Shown piece after piece: positions 1-9,395 of a stretch of DNA of 64,000 nt. How positions within the stretch are numbered: position 1 is the first letter of the stretch; every line of letters begins with the position of its first letter. Both the position numbers and the translations under genes were made by a program. Source of the DNA: Pseudomonas xantholysinigenes (lineage in GTDB: Bacteria; Pseudomonadota; Gammaproteobacteria; Pseudomonadales; Pseudomonadaceae); the NCBI RefSeq assembly GCF_014268885.2, contig NZ_CP077095.1, positions 649,001 through 713,000 of the forward strand, written 5' to 3'. Under the pieces are notes generated by a model. That model ran no database searches, had not been told where the DNA came from, and saw only the letters and a program-made list of their open reading frames with translations.

Positions 1-255
1 TCGCACCACACCGATTCGATCATCACCGAGCACCAGGGCCAGGCCCGGCGTTTCATGGCCGAGGTCGACTCGGCATCGGTCATGCTCAACACCCCGACCT
101 GCTTCGCCGATGGCTTCGAATATGGCCTGGGGGCGGAGATCGGCATCTCCACCGACAAGCTGCACGCACGCGGCCCGGTCGGCCTGGAAGGCTTGACCTG
201 CGAGAAGTACGTGGTGATCGGCGACGGCCAGCTGCGCGGCCAGGAGTCCTGCTGA
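1..255 (+). CDS. proA: Gamma-glutamyl phosphate reductase (C-terminal part)
   Basis: This is the last 84 residues of ProA; the window opens inside the gene. ProA is the NADPH-dependent cytosolic reductase that converts gamma-glutamyl phosphate to glutamate semialdehyde in proline synthesis. The visible tail carries the family's closing segment, with [14 protein letters not shown] followed by [27 protein letters not shown] split over the next 30 residues and then the K-Y-V-V-I-G-D-G end. The stop lies one base before the nadD start, so the two genes probably share a transcript. This proA-nadD order is usual in Pseudomonas. The 5' part cannot be judged from here. Confidence 0.93.
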   Translation, partial: SHHTDSIITEHQGQARRFMAEVDSASVMLNTPTCFADGFEYGLGAEIGISTDKLHARGPVGLEGLTCEKYVVIGDGQLRGQESC

Positions 256-256
256 G

Positions 257-916
257 TTGAGCGAGCCTGTGGCCGTCCGCCGCGTCGGCATTCTCGGCGG
301 GACCTTCGATCCGGTGCATATCGGTCACCTGCGCAGCGCGCTGGAGGTGGCCGAGTTCATGGGTCTGGACGAACTGCGCCTGCTGCCCAATGCCCGGCCG
401 CCGCATCGCGATACGCCGCAGGTGGCGGCCGAGGATCGCCTGGCCATGGTGCGCGGCGCCGTGCAGGGCGTTGCCTGCCTGAGCGTGGATGCCCGCGAGT
501 TGGCGCGCGACAAGCTGTCGTACACCATCGACACACTCGAGTCGATCCGTGCTGAACTGAACACGCAAGACCAGCTGTTCCTGGTCCTGGGTTGGGACGC
601 ATTCTGCGGCCTGCCCAGCTGGCATCGCTGGGAAGAACTGCTGCAACACTGTCACATCCTGGTGCTGCAACGCCCGGATGCCGACGTTGAACCCCCAGAC
701 GAGCTGCGCAACCTGCTGGCGGCGCGCTCGGAGAGCGATCCCACCGCCATGTCCGGCCCGGCGGGGCACATTTCGTTCGTCTGGCAGACCCCGCTTGCGG
801 TGTCCGCCACGCAAATCCGACAGCTGCTGGCCAGCGGCAAGTCGGTGCGGTTCCTGGTGCCGGACGCAGTACTGGCCTATATCGAGGCGCACGATCTGTA
901 TCGTGGGTCCAACTGA
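257..916 (+). CDS. nadD: Nicotinate-nucleotide adenylyltransferase
   Basis: NadD (219 residues, a normal length) adenylates nicotinate mononucleotide to deamido-NAD, the penultimate step of NAD synthesis. The nucleotidyltransferase signature [11 protein letters not shown] is at residues 14-24, with the T/H-x-G-H element that binds ATP. The second signature, SATQIR, is at 183-188. The start used is TTG: AGGAG lies about 10 bases upstream, and beginning there keeps the N-terminal strand leading into the GGTFDP loop. It sits between proA and rsfS, and nadD-rsfS-rlmH is a widely conserved cluster. Confidence 0.95.
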   Translation: MSEPVAVRRVGILGGTFDPVHIGHLRSALEVAEFMGLDELRLLPNARPPHRDTPQVAAEDRLAMVRGAVQGVACLSVDARELARDKLSYTIDTLESIRAELNTQDQLFLVLGWDAFCGLPSWHRWEELLQHCHILVLQRPDADVEPPDELRNLLAARSESDPTAMSGPAGHISFVWQTPLAVSATQIRQLLASGKSVRFLVPDAVLAYIEAHDLYRGSN

Positions 917-960
917 CGGCGCCTGTGGGCGCCTCACTTAATGAGTTGAACGAGTTTTAT

Positions 961-1389
961 ATGACCAAGCAGAAAATCAATGGCATCAGTGGCGAAGAGC
1001 TGGTCGAGCTGACCAAGGCCGCGCTGGAAGACGTCAAGGCCCAGGACATCCAGATCATCGATGTGCGTGAAAAGCACAGCCTGACCGACTACATGATCAT
1101 CGCCACCGGTACCTCCAACCGCCAGATCAGCGCGATGCTGGAAAAGGTCCGCGAAGCGGTCAAGGCCAAGGGCGTGCAGCCGCTGGGCGAAGAAGGCAAG
1201 GGCGACAGCGACTGGGTGCTGCTGGACCTGAACGACGTCATCGTGCACATGATGACCGCCGCTGCGCGTCAGTTCTACGACCTGGAGCGCCTGTGGCTGG
1301 GCGCCGAGCAGAGCCGTTCGGCCGATGGCAAGCACCACAGCCCGGAGCATGCCCATGAGTATGCCGACAAGCTCAAAGGCCGCGAGTAA
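961..1389 (+). CDS. rsfS: Ribosomal silencing factor RsfS
   Basis: RsfS (YbeB/Iojap family, 142 residues from this ATG) binds ribosomal protein uL14 and blocks subunit joining when nutrients are scarce. Family motifs are visible: DIQIIDVREKHSLTDYMIIATG near the N-terminus (residues about 26-47), the GDSDWVLLDLNDVIVHMM stretch, and RQFYDLERLW. An in-frame GTG 36 bases upstream would add 12 unlike residues, so the ATG is preferred. The C-terminal tail after LWLGAE is His/Glu-rich and longer than in E. coli, which is common in pseudomonads. It is followed after nine bases by rlmH. Confidence 0.95.
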   Translation: MTKQKINGISGEELVELTKAALEDVKAQDIQIIDVREKHSLTDYMIIATGTSNRQISAMLEKVREAVKAKGVQPLGEEGKGDSDWVLLDLNDVIVHMMTAAARQFYDLERLWLGAEQSRSADGKHHSPEHAHEYADKLKGRE

Positions 1390-1398
1390 GGTCGCGCC

Positions 1399-1866
1399 GT
1401 GCGTCTGCGCCTGATCGCGGTCGGCTCGCGCATGCCCAAGTGGGTCGAGGAAGGCTGGCATGAGTATGCCAAGCGCCTGCCCCCGGAGCTTGCGCTGGAG
1501 CTGGTGGAAATCCCGCTGAACACCCGTGGCAAGAACGCCGATGTCGCCCGCCTGATCCGTCAGGAGGGCGAGGCGATGCTGAGCAAGGTGCAGCCTGGGG
1601 AACGCATCGTCACCCTCGAGGTCCATGGCAAGCCCTGGAGCACCGAGCAACTGGCGGGCGAGCTGGACCGTTGGCGCCTGGACGCGCGCACGGTCAACCT
1701 GATGGTGGGCGGCCCGGAAGGGCTGGCGCCGGAAGTCTGCGCGCGTAGCGAACAGCGCTGGTCGCTGTCGCCGCTGACATTGCCGCACCCGTTGGTAAGG
1801 ATACTCATCGGCGAGCAGATCTACCGCGCCTGGACTGTGTTGTCCGGGCATCCCTACCACAAATGA
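1399..1866 (+). CDS. rlmH: 23S rRNA (pseudouridine1915-N3)-methyltransferase
   Basis: RlmH (155 residues, exactly the family length) is a SPOUT-fold, SAM-dependent enzyme that methylates pseudouridine 1915 in helix 69 of 23S rRNA. The N-terminus [16 protein letters not shown], the SAM-knot segment [12 protein letters not shown] and the C-terminal ending SGHPYHK are all characteristic. The start is GTG. It lies just behind rsfS, and both act on the large subunit or 70S ribosome. The stop is 17 bases before mrdA, so the ribosome and cell-wall genes are probably co-transcribed. Confidence 0.95.
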   Translation: MRLRLIAVGSRMPKWVEEGWHEYAKRLPPELALELVEIPLNTRGKNADVARLIRQEGEAMLSKVQPGERIVTLEVHGKPWSTEQLAGELDRWRLDARTVNLMVGGPEGLAPEVCARSEQRWSLSPLTLPHPLVRILIGEQIYRAWTVLSGHPYHK

Positions 1867-1883
1867 ACCTGTAAGCCTGTCCG

Positions 1884-3782
1884 ATGCCGCAGCAGATCCG
1901 CCTCAAGGACCACGAGAAAGACGCCCGCCTGGTGCGCAACCGCGTCGTCGTGGGCGCCGTGGCGGTGGTGCTGCTCGTCTGCGTGCTGATCGCCCGGCTG
2001 TACTACCTGCAGGTCATCCAGTACGACTATCACTCGACGCTGTCGGAGAACAACCGGGTGCATGTGCAGCCGATTCCTCCGACCCGCGGCCTGATCTTCG
2101 ATCGCAATGGCGTGGTGGTGGCCGACAACCGTCCGAGCTTCAGCCTGGTGATGACCCGCGAGCGCGCGGGCAACCCCGGCAAGTGGCCGGAGGTGCTGGA
2201 TGTGATCGTCGAAGTGCTGCAGCTCACCCCGGACGACCGCGCCCTGTTCGAGAAGCGCATGAAGCAGGGGCGTCGGCCCTTCGAGCCGGTGCCGATCCTG
2301 TTCGAGCTGACCGAGGAGCAGATCGCCCGCATCGCCGTGAACCAGTTCCGCCTGCCTGGCGTCGAGGTGGCGGCGCAGTTGGTGCGGCATTACCCACAGG
2401 GCGCGCATTTCGCCCACTCGGTGGGGTATGTCGGGCGGATCAACGAAAAGGAACTCAAGACCCTCGACCCGGTGAACTACAGCGGCACCCACCATATCGG
2501 CAAGACCGGCATCGAGCGCTTCTACGAAGACGAGCTGCACGGCCAGGTGGGTTACGAGGAAGTCGAGACCAACGCCCGAGGCCGGGTGCTGCGAGTGCTC
2601 AAGCGTACCGACCCCAAGCCGGGCAAGGACATTGTCCTGAGCCTCGACATCAAGTTGCAGGAGGCCGCCGAGCAAGCCTTGGGCGGGCGCCGTGGCGCCA
2701 TCGTCGCCCTCGACCCGCGCACCGGCGAGGTGCTGGCGATGGTCAGCCAGCCAAGCTTCGACCCCAATCTGTTCGTCACCGGCATCAGCTTCAAGGCCTA
2801 TGCCGAGCTGCGCGACTCGATCGATCGGCCGCTGTTCAACCGCGTGCTGCGCGGCTTGTATCCACCGGGCTCGACCATCAAGCCGGCGGTGGCCATCGCG
2901 GGCCTGGACAGTGGCGTGGTCACGGCCGCCAGCCGGGTGTTCGACCCGGGTTACTACCAACTGCCCAACTACGACCACAAGTACCGCAACTGGAACCGCA
3001 CAGGCGATGGCTGGGTGGACCTCGATGTGGCGATCATGCGGTCAAATGACACCTACTTCTACGATCTTGCGCACAAGATGGGCATCGATCGGCTGTCGAG
3101 CTACATGAACAAGTTCGGCATCGGCCAGAAGGTGGCCCTGGACATGTTCGAGGAGTCCCCCGGCCTGATGCCTTCCCGCGAGTGGAAGCGCGCCACCCGC
3201 CGCCAGGCCTGGTTCCCCGGCGAAACGCTGATCCTCGGCATCGGCCAGGGCTACATGCAGACCACGCCGCTGCAATTGGCCCAGGCCACCGCGTTGATCG
3301 CCAACAAGGGCGTGTGGAATCGCCCACACCTGGCCAAGACCATCGAAGGCCAGCCGCCGGTGGACGACAACCCCATGGAGAACATCGTCCTGCGCGACAA
3401 GTCCGACTGGGCCAAGGTCACCCACGGCATGGAGCAGGTGATGCACGGCGCCCGCGGCACCGCGCGCAAGGCCGCCATCGGCTCGCCATACCGCATCGCC
3501 GGCAAGAGCGGCACGGCCCAGGTGGTGGCGATCAAGCAGGGCGAGAAGTACGACCGCAACAAGCTCCAGGAGCGTCATCGCGACCACGCGCTGTTCGTCG
3601 CCTTCGCCCCGGCCGAGGATCCACGGATCGTGGTCTCGGTGATGGTCGAGAACGGCGAGTCCGGCTCTGGCGTCGCCGCCCCAGTGGTGCGCCAGGTCAT
3701 GGATGCCTGGCTGCTCGATGAAAATGGCCGGCTCAAGCCCGAGTTCGCCCCCGCCACCGTCGCCCAGGAATCGGCCCCGTGA
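1884..3782 (+). CDS. mrdA: Penicillin-binding protein 2 (elongasome transpeptidase)
   Basis: PBP2 (632 residues) is the DD-transpeptidase that cross-links new peptidoglycan during rod elongation with RodA and MreB. An N-terminal membrane anchor (about residues 21-40, VVVGAVAVVLLVCVLIARLY) is followed by the PBP dimerisation domain and then the transpeptidase domain. The active-site serine motif S-T-I-K starts at S330, S-N-D is at about 387 and the K-S-G-T motif is at about 541. The 3' end overlaps the rodA start by four bases (GTGA), indicating translational coupling. It is intact, with no lost catalytic residue. Confidence 0.96.
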   Translation: MPQQIRLKDHEKDARLVRNRVVVGAVAVVLLVCVLIARLYYLQVIQYDYHSTLSENNRVHVQPIPPTRGLIFDRNGVVVADNRPSFSLVMTRERAGNPGKWPEVLDVIVEVLQLTPDDRALFEKRMKQGRRPFEPVPILFELTEEQIARIAVNQFRLPGVEVAAQLVRHYPQGAHFAHSVGYVGRINEKELKTLDPVNYSGTHHIGKTGIERFYEDELHGQVGYEEVETNARGRVLRVLKRTDPKPGKDIVLSLDIKLQEAAEQALGGRRGAIVALDPRTGEVLAMVSQPSFDPNLFVTGISFKAYAELRDSIDRPLFNRVLRGLYPPGSTIKPAVAIAGLDSGVVTAASRVFDPGYYQLPNYDHKYRNWNRTGDGWVDLDVAIMRSNDTYFYDLAHKMGIDRLSSYMNKFGIGQKVALDMFEESPGLMPSREWKRATRRQAWFPGETLILGIGQGYMQTTPLQLAQATALIANKGVWNRPHLAKTIEGQPPVDDNPMENIVLRDKSDWAKVTHGMEQVMHGARGTARKAAIGSPYRIAGKSGTAQVVAIKQGEKYDRNKLQERHRDHALFVAFAPAEDPRIVVSVMVENGESGSGVAAPVVRQVMDAWLLDENGRLKPEFAPATVAQESAP

Positions 3783-4924
3783 AGAACAATTTCGATCGCA
3801 TGCTCTCCAGCGAGGACGTGATGCGCCGGCGCGCCAGCTTCCTGCAGCGCATCCATGTCGACGGCCCCTTGCTGCTCATCCTCCTGACCCTGGCCGCTGG
3901 CAGCCTGTTCGTGCTGTATTCGGCCAGTGGCAAGAACTGGGACCTGCTGATGAAGCAGGCCACCTCGTTCGGCATCGGCCTGGTGTCGATGTTCATCATC
4001 GCCCAGCTCGAGCCACGCTTCATGGCGCGCTGGGTGCCGCTGGCCTACGTGGCCGGGGTGGTGCTGCTGGTCGTGGTGGACGTCATGGGCCACAACGCCA
4101 TGGGCGCCACGCGCTGGATCAACATCCCCGGGGTGATCCGCTTCCAGCCCTCGGAGTTCATGAAGATCATCATGCCGGCGACCATCGCCTGGTACCTGTC
4201 CAAGCGCACCTTGCCGCCGCACCTCAAGCACGTGGCGATCAGCCTGGTGCTGATCGGCGTGCCGTTCATCCTGATCGTGCGCCAGCCAGACCTGGGCACC
4301 GCGTTGCTGATCCTCGCTTCCGGCGCCTTCGTGCTGTTCATGGGCGGGCTGCGCTGGCGCTGGATCATCAGCGTGGTGACCGCGGCAGTGCCGGTGGCGG
4401 TGGCGATGTGGTTCTTCGTGATGCACGACTATCAGAAGCAGCGCGTGCTGACCTTCCTCGACCCGGAGAGCGACCCGCTGGGCACCGGCTGGAACATCAT
4501 CCAGTCCAAGGCGGCGATCGGCTCGGGCGGGGTCTTCGGCAAGGGCTGGCTGCTCGGCACCCAGTCGCACCTGGACTTCCTGCCCGAGAGCCATACCGAC
4601 TTCATCATCGCCGTGCTTGGCGAAGAGTTCGGCCTGGTGGGTATCTGCCTGTTGCTGCTGATCTACATCCTGCTGATTGGCCGTGGGCTGATGATCACCG
4701 CCCAGGCCCAGACCCTGTTCGGCAAGCTGCTCGCGGGCAGCCTGACCATGACCTTCTTTGTATATGTGTTCGTCAATATCGGGATGGTCAGCGGCCTTCT
4801 GCCCGTGGTGGGCGTGCCGCTGCCCTTCATCAGCTATGGCGGAACTTCGTTGGTGACGCTGCTGTCAGCGTTTGGCGTTCTGATGTCGATCCATACGCAC
4901 CGCAAATGGATTGCACAGGTTTGA
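3779..4924 (+). CDS. rodA: Peptidoglycan glycosyltransferase RodA
   Basis: RodA (381 residues) is the SEDS-family lipid II polymerase that partners PBP2 in lateral wall growth. About ten hydrophobic segments are visible. Conserved SEDS stretches include ATRWINIPG, QPSEFMKI, RQPDLGTA, the ESHTDFIIAVLGEEFG loop and the terminal PFISYGGTSLV. The GTG start overlaps the mrdA stop, which is the usual mrdA-rodA pair. mltB follows after 17 bases, so polymerase, transpeptidase and lytic enzyme sit in one operon. Confidence 0.96.
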   Translation: MKNNFDRMLSSEDVMRRRASFLQRIHVDGPLLLILLTLAAGSLFVLYSASGKNWDLLMKQATSFGIGLVSMFIIAQLEPRFMARWVPLAYVAGVVLLVVVDVMGHNAMGATRWINIPGVIRFQPSEFMKIIMPATIAWYLSKRTLPPHLKHVAISLVLIGVPFILIVRQPDLGTALLILASGAFVLFMGGLRWRWIISVVTAAVPVAVAMWFFVMHDYQKQRVLTFLDPESDPLGTGWNIIQSKAAIGSGGVFGKGWLLGTQSHLDFLPESHTDFIIAVLGEEFGLVGICLLLLIYILLIGRGLMITAQAQTLFGKLLAGSLTMTFFVYVFVNIGMVSGLLPVVGVPLPFISYGGTSLVTLLSAFGVLMSIHTHRKWIAQV

Positions 4925-4941
4925 AAAAGGTGAAGAATTTC

Positions 4942-5952
4942 ATGCAAGCAGTGCGTGGCTGGGTGGCCCGTTGGGTGCCGTGGATCGGCGCGATGAGCCT
5001 GTTCGGCGCGATCCAGCAGGCCCATGCCGGTGATTACGATGGTTCGCCCCAGGTGGCCGAGTTCGTTGCCGAGATGACCCGTGACTATGGCTTCGCCGGT
5101 GAGCAACTGATGGGCGTGTTCAGCGAGGTGCAGCGCAAGCAGGCGATCCTCGACGCGATCTCGCGGCCGGCCGAGCGGGTCAAACCGTGGAAAGACTACC
5201 GGCCCATGTTCATCACCGACGCGCGCATCGCCCGCGGGGTGGACTTCTGGCGCCAGCACGAGGCCGTGCTGGCCCGTGCCGAGCAGGAATACGGCGTGCC
5301 GGCACAGTACATCGTGGCGATCATTGGCGTGGAGACGTTCTTTGGTCGCAATACCGGCAACTACCGGGTCATCGATGCCTTGTCGACCCTGGGCTTCGAT
5401 TACCCGCCGCGTGCCGAGTTCTTCCGCAAGGAGCTGCGCGAGTTCCTCCTGCTGGCGCGTGAGGAGCAACTCGACCCCTTGACCCTCAAGGGCTCGTACG
5501 CAGGCGCCATGGGGCTGCCGCAGTTCATGCCGAGCAGCTTTCGCAACTACGCCGTGGACTTCGACGGCGACGGCCATATCAATATCTGGAACAACCCCGA
5601 CGACGCCATCGGCAGTGTCGCCAGCTACTTCAAACGCCACGGCTGGGTGGCCGCAGAGCCGGTGGTCAGCCGCGCGCAGGTGCGCGGCGAGCGTGCCGAC
5701 GAAGGCCTGACCAGCGGCATCGAGCCGGTCAAGACCGTGGCGCAGTTGCGGGCGCTGGGCTGGTCGGGTGATGATGCGCTGCGCGATGATCAACCGGTCA
5801 CCGCCTTCCGCCTGGAAGGCGAAAACGGCCCGGAATACTGGATGGGCCTGAAGAACTTCTACGCGATCACTCGCTACAACCGCAGCGTGATGTATGCCAT
5901 GGCGGTGCATCAGCTCTCTGAACAGCTCGTTCTGGCACGGGGCGTCAAGTAA
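4942..5952 (+). CDS. mltB: Lytic murein transglycosylase B
   Basis: MltB (336 residues) cleaves the MurNAc-GlcNAc bond to give 1,6-anhydro-muropeptides in the periplasm. The chosen ATG gives a signal peptide (hydrophobic WVPWIGAMSLFGAIQ, likely cleavage after QQAHA). An in-frame ATG at 4906 would overlap the end of rodA and bury it. The SLT family 3 domain follows, with the catalytic glutamate in IIGVETFFGRNTGNY (E131), the AGAMGLPQFMPSS segment and an FDGDGHINIWN loop. There is no lipobox, so it is probably soluble (SltB-like). The stop touches the rlpA start directly. Confidence 0.92.
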   Translation: MQAVRGWVARWVPWIGAMSLFGAIQQAHAGDYDGSPQVAEFVAEMTRDYGFAGEQLMGVFSEVQRKQAILDAISRPAERVKPWKDYRPMFITDARIARGVDFWRQHEAVLARAEQEYGVPAQYIVAIIGVETFFGRNTGNYRVIDALSTLGFDYPPRAEFFRKELREFLLLAREEQLDPLTLKGSYAGAMGLPQFMPSSFRNYAVDFDGDGHINIWNNPDDAIGSVASYFKRHGWVAAEPVVSRAQVRGERADEGLTSGIEPVKTVAQLRALGWSGDDALRDDQPVTAFRLEGENGPEYWMGLKNFYAITRYNRSVMYAMAVHQLSEQLVLARGVK

Positions 5953-6951
5953 ATGCGCGAACTCTTTACAGCCAATGGCTTCAAACTGCTGACCTGCATC
6001 GCCGTCGGCCTGGTCCTGGCCAGTTGCTCGTCGAGCCGCCCAAGCAGCCCGCAGGGCGGCAATACCGTGCGTTCGCAGCCGGGCCTGGACATCAACCGGG
6101 CCCACAAGGACGGCGCGCCCTGGTGGGACGTGGATGTCAACAAGATCCCCGATGCCACGCCCACGGTGCACACCGGCAACTACAAGGCCAACCCGTACAC
6201 CGTCTTGGGCAAGACCTACTACCCGATGCAGGACTCGCGCAATTATCGCGCCGAAGGTACCGCGTCCTGGTACGGCACCAAGTTCCACGGGCAGAACACC
6301 GCCAATGGCGAGCTCTACGACCTCTACGGCATGAGCGCGGCGCACAAGACCCTGCCACTGCCGGCCTACGTGCGGGTGACCAACCTGGCCAACGGTCGCA
6401 GCGTGATCCTGCGGGTCAACGACCGTGGTCCGTTCTATTCCGACCGTATCATCGACCTGTCCTACGCCGCGGCGAAGAAACTCGGCTATGCCGAGATCGG
6501 CACCGCCCACGTGCGCGTCGAGGGCATCGACCCGCAGCAGTGGTGGGCCCAGCGTGGCCAGCAGCCACCGATGATGCTCAAGGAGCCGCAGGTGGCCCAG
6601 GCCCAGCCGATCCCGGCCAGCACCGGGCGGGTCGAGCAATGGACTCCGCCACCCCAGCAGCATGCGGCGCCGGTGGTGCCCGTGCAGGTGGGGGGCAACA
6701 ACGTGCCGGCCGGCAACGGCGGCAGCTTCCTGCAGGTCGGCGCCTTCGCCAACCCGGACGCCGCCGAGCTGCTGCGCTCGAAACTGAGCACCATGGTCAG
6801 CGCGCCGGTGTTCATCAGTTCCATCGTGCGCAACCAGCAGACGCTGCACCGTGTGCGCCTGGGGCCGATCAACAGCCAGGGCGAGATCCAGCAGACTCAG
6901 GACAGCATTCGCTTGGCGAACCTGGGGCAGGCCAAGGTTGTCACTGACTAG
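5953..6951 (+). CDS. rlpA: Septal ring lytic transglycosylase, lipoprotein RlpA
   Basis: RlpA (332 residues) is an outer-membrane lipoprotein that cuts naked glycan strands at the septum. The N-terminus ends in an LASC lipobox with the lipidated cysteine at residue 25. A double-psi beta-barrel domain spans about residues 100-190 (GTASWYGTKFHGQNTANGE, RVNDRGPF, DLSYAAAKKLG). A Pro/Gln-rich linker leads to a C-terminal SPOR domain (FLQVGAFANPDAAELLRSKL to the end) that binds denuded peptidoglycan. It follows mltB with no gap. The gene is complete. Confidence 0.95.
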   Translation: MRELFTANGFKLLTCIAVGLVLASCSSSRPSSPQGGNTVRSQPGLDINRAHKDGAPWWDVDVNKIPDATPTVHTGNYKANPYTVLGKTYYPMQDSRNYRAEGTASWYGTKFHGQNTANGELYDLYGMSAAHKTLPLPAYVRVTNLANGRSVILRVNDRGPFYSDRIIDLSYAAAKKLGYAEIGTAHVRVEGIDPQQWWAQRGQQPPMMLKEPQVAQAQPIPASTGRVEQWTPPPQQHAAPVVPVQVGGNNVPAGNGGSFLQVGAFANPDAAELLRSKLSTMVSAPVFISSIVRNQQTLHRVRLGPINSQGEIQQTQDSIRLANLGQAKVVTD

Positions 6952-6956
6952 CGGCG

Positions 6957-7056
6957 GCAAGCTTCAAGCTGCAAGCTGCAAGCTGCAAGTTTCAAGAAAA
7001 AGCCGCAGTGCACGCCTGCTCTTTCTTGCCGCTTGAAGCTTGCCGCTTGCAGCTCT
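6957..7056. repeat. Imperfect palindrome with 7-bp AAGCTGC repeats
   Basis: Downstream of rlpA, seven-base units (AAGCTTC, then three AAGCTGC, then AAGTTTC) run in tandem. A complementary block (CTTGCCGCTTGAAGCTTGCCGCTTGCAGCT) lies about 35 bases later, so the region can fold into a long imperfect stem. Related AAGTTTCAAG/CAAGCTGCAAG fragments occur just upstream of the ldcA gene near 10480. It looks like a dispersed pseudomonad intergenic repeat and may end the mrdA-rlpA transcript. That role is not proven. Confidence 0.6.
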
Positions 7057-7235
7057 TACTGTCGGTTTGTTCATGAATTGCCAGGCAAGGGCATGTACAA
7101 TGCCCGTTTTTGCCCGCAGCGGCATTACGCCGCACTTTTGGGCCCGGCCACAGGCCATGAAACTAGACTGACGGGGCGCCGGGCAAACGAACTTGCCCGC
7201 GGAACATCAGACCATTAGCGATTTACGAGAGACGG

Positions 7236-8396
7236 ATGAACATCACCAACCTTGCCAAACGACTTTGCCTGCCCGTTCTGCTGATGATCACGCCCGCTGC
7301 CTTCGCAGCGGAGCAGATGATGCCGGCACCACCGCAACTGGCCGCCAAGTCCTATGTACTCATGGACGCGTCCAGCGGCAACGTGCTGGTCGAGAACAAC
7401 GGTGACGAGCGCCTGCCGCCAGCCAGCCTGACCAAGCTGATGACCGCCTACATCGCCACCCTGGACATCCGTCGTGGCCAGATCGGCGAGAACGACCCGG
7501 TCACCGTCAGCGAGAACGCCTGGCGCACCGGCGGTTCGCGCATGTTCATCAAGGTCGGCAGCCAGGTCACCGTCAGCGACCTGCTGCACGGCATCATCAT
7601 CCAGTCGGGCAACGATGCCTCGGTGGCCCTGTCCGAGCACATCGCCGGCAGCGAAGACGCCTTCGCCGACATGATGAACAAGACCGCCGCCGACCTCGGC
7701 ATGTCCAACAGTCACTTCATGAACCCGACCGGCCTGCCGAACCCGGAGCACTACTCCTCGGCCCACGACATGGCCACCCTGGCACGGGCGATCATCAACG
7801 AAGACCCGGCGCACTACGCGATCTACTCGCAGAAAGAGTTCTTCTGGAACAACATCAAGCAGCCCAACCGCAACCTGCTGCTGTGGCGTGACAAGACCGT
7901 CGATGGCCTGAAGACCGGCCACACCGACGAAGCTGGCTACTGCATGGTTGCCTCGGCCGTGCGCGACGGCCAGCGCCTGATCGCGGTGGTGTTCGGCACC
8001 AACAGCGAACAGTCCCGCGCTGCCGAGACTCAGAAGCTGCTGACCTACGGTTTCCGTTTCTTCGAAACCCAGACCTTCTACCAGAAGGGCACCGAGCTGA
8101 CCCAGGCCCAGGTCTGGAAGGGCGCGACCAACCAGGTGAAAGCCGGCCTGGCCAACGACCTGACCATGACCATGCCTAAAGGCCAGTTGAAACGCCTCCA
8201 GGCTTCGATGACCATGAACCCGCAACTGACCGCGCCGATCGCCAAAGGTGACGTGATCGGCAAAGTGGAAGTCAAACTGGACGAGAAAGTGGTTCACAGC
8301 GCTGACCTCATCGCCCTCGACGGCGTCGAGGAAGCGGGTTTCTTCGGCCGCATGTGGGACAGCATCCGCCTGTTCTTCTACGGGTTGTTCAACTGA
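7236..8396 (+). CDS. dacA: D-alanyl-D-alanine carboxypeptidase (PBP5/6 type)
   Basis: This DacA (386 residues) trims the terminal D-Ala from stem peptides in the periplasm. A signal peptide (MNITNLAKRLCLPVLLMITPAAFA) precedes the mature start AEQMMPAPPQ. The catalytic S-L-T-K is at S64, followed by the S-G-N motif (IQSGNDASVAL) and K-T-G in DGLKTGHTDEAGYC. The peptidase S11 C-terminal beta domain comes next, and the last 20 residues form an amphipathic helix for membrane attachment. It stands on its own promoter about 285 bases after rlpA, and small ybeD follows after 74 bases. Confidence 0.95.
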   Translation: MNITNLAKRLCLPVLLMITPAAFAAEQMMPAPPQLAAKSYVLMDASSGNVLVENNGDERLPPASLTKLMTAYIATLDIRRGQIGENDPVTVSENAWRTGGSRMFIKVGSQVTVSDLLHGIIIQSGNDASVALSEHIAGSEDAFADMMNKTAADLGMSNSHFMNPTGLPNPEHYSSAHDMATLARAIINEDPAHYAIYSQKEFFWNNIKQPNRNLLLWRDKTVDGLKTGHTDEAGYCMVASAVRDGQRLIAVVFGTNSEQSRAAETQKLLTYGFRFFETQTFYQKGTELTQAQVWKGATNQVKAGLANDLTMTMPKGQLKRLQASMTMNPQLTAPIAKGDVIGKVEVKLDEKVVHSADLIALDGVEEAGFFGRMWDSIRLFFYGLFN

Positions 8397-8410
8397 TTAC
8401 GTGACCTGCA

Positions 8411-8435
8411 CACCCCCGTGAACCAGGCGGGGGTG
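8411..8435. terminator. GC-rich hairpin between dacA and ybeD
   Basis: An eight-base perfect stem (CACCCCCG / CGGGGGTG) with a nine-base loop lies 14 bases after the dacA stop. There is no T-run, so it is more likely a pause, an mRNA-stabilising hairpin or an attenuator than a full intrinsic terminator. Confidence 0.35.
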
Positions 8436-8470
8436 ATGTTGCCGGCACGGCTTACGAGGCCGTTACCGCC

Positions 8471-8746
8471 ATGAGCGAAGAAGACGTCAAGTCGCACAAG
8501 ATCGAATTCCCCTGCGAGGATTACCCGATCAAGGTGATCGGCGACACCGTTGTCGGTTTCCGCGACACCGTGATCGAGATCCTCAGCAAGCATGCCAAGG
8601 TCGACCTGTCGACCCTGGCCGAGCGCCAGAGCAAGGAAGGCAAGTACACCACGGTGCAACTGCATATCGTTGCCGAGAGCGAGAACCAGCTGCACGACAT
8701 CAACAGTGCCCTGCGGGCCACCGGCATCGTGAAAATGGTGCTGTGA
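8471..8746 (+). CDS. YbeD/DUF493 family protein
   Basis: This 91-residue cytosolic protein belongs to the DUF493 (YbeD) family. The visible signature is the N-terminal [14 protein letters not shown] and the closing [15 protein letters not shown], with an ACT-like alpha/beta pattern between. Its biochemical role is not established. The constant position before lipB suggests a link with lipoate metabolism, which is inference. Its TGA stop shares one base with the lipB ATG (TGATG), a translational-coupling junction. Confidence 0.9.
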   Translation: MSEEDVKSHKIEFPCEDYPIKVIGDTVVGFRDTVIEILSKHAKVDLSTLAERQSKEGKYTTVQLHIVAESENQLHDINSALRATGIVKMVL

Positions 8747-9393
8747 TGTCCGGCGTGCTCGGTATTCGCGACCTTGGCCTGCAGCCCTATGAACCGGTGC
8801 TGGAGGCCATGCGCCGCTTTACCGAGCAGCGCGGCCCGGACAGCCTGGACGAAGTCTGGCTGGTCGAGCATCCTCCCGTGTTCACCCAGGGCCAGGCCGG
8901 CAAGGCCGAGCACCTGCTGGTACCCGGTGAGATCCCGGTGGTGCAGACCGACCGCGGTGGCCAGGTCACCTACCATGGCCCGGGCCAACTGGTGGCCTAC
9001 CTGCTGCTGGACGTGCGTCGCCTGAGCATTGGCGTGCGCGAGCTGGTCAGCCGCATCGAGCGCAGCCTCATCGACCTGCTCGCCAGCTATGGCGTGCAGG
9101 CGCTGGCAAAACCCGACGCCCCTGGCGTCTATGTCGATGGCGCGAAGATCGCGTCACTTGGCCTTCGAATTCGCAACGGCCGTTCGTTCCACGGCCTTGC
9201 CTTGAACGTGGACATGGACCTTGCGCCATTCCGCCGAATCAACCCCTGTGGGTATGCGGGGCTGGCGATGACCCAGCTGCGTGACCTGGCAGGCCCGATC
9301 GAACTCGACGAGGTCAGGACAAGGCTGCGCGGACAGCTGGTCAGGCACCTCGACTATGCTGAGCAGACGACCCTGACGGGCGGAATCGACTGA
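8746..9393 (+). CDS. lipB: Octanoyl-ACP:protein octanoyltransferase
   Basis: LipB (215 residues) moves octanoyl groups from acyl carrier protein to the lipoyl domains of 2-oxoacid dehydrogenases and the glycine cleavage H protein. The family motif [15 protein letters not shown] is near residue 75. The catalytic lysine region [14 protein letters not shown] is present, followed by [12 protein letters not shown] and the active-site cysteine in NPCGYAGL. The ATG that overlaps the ybeD stop is preferred over the GTG three bases upstream. lipA follows after two bases, giving a full lipoate-assembly pair. Confidence 0.95.
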   Translation: MSGVLGIRDLGLQPYEPVLEAMRRFTEQRGPDSLDEVWLVEHPPVFTQGQAGKAEHLLVPGEIPVVQTDRGGQVTYHGPGQLVAYLLLDVRRLSIGVRELVSRIERSLIDLLASYGVQALAKPDAPGVYVDGAKIASLGLRIRNGRSFHGLALNVDMDLAPFRRINPCGYAGLAMTQLRDLAGPIELDEVRTRLRGQLVRHLDYAEQTTLTGGID

Positions 9394-9395
9394 TT

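Noticed and set aside
3703..4941. Long N-terminal extension in frame with mltB
   Set aside because: It runs across rodA in another frame. The signal peptide at 4942 marks the real start.
4834..6960. 708-codon leftward frame opposite mltB and rlpA
   Set aside because: It spans two convincing genes on the other strand and shows no domain.
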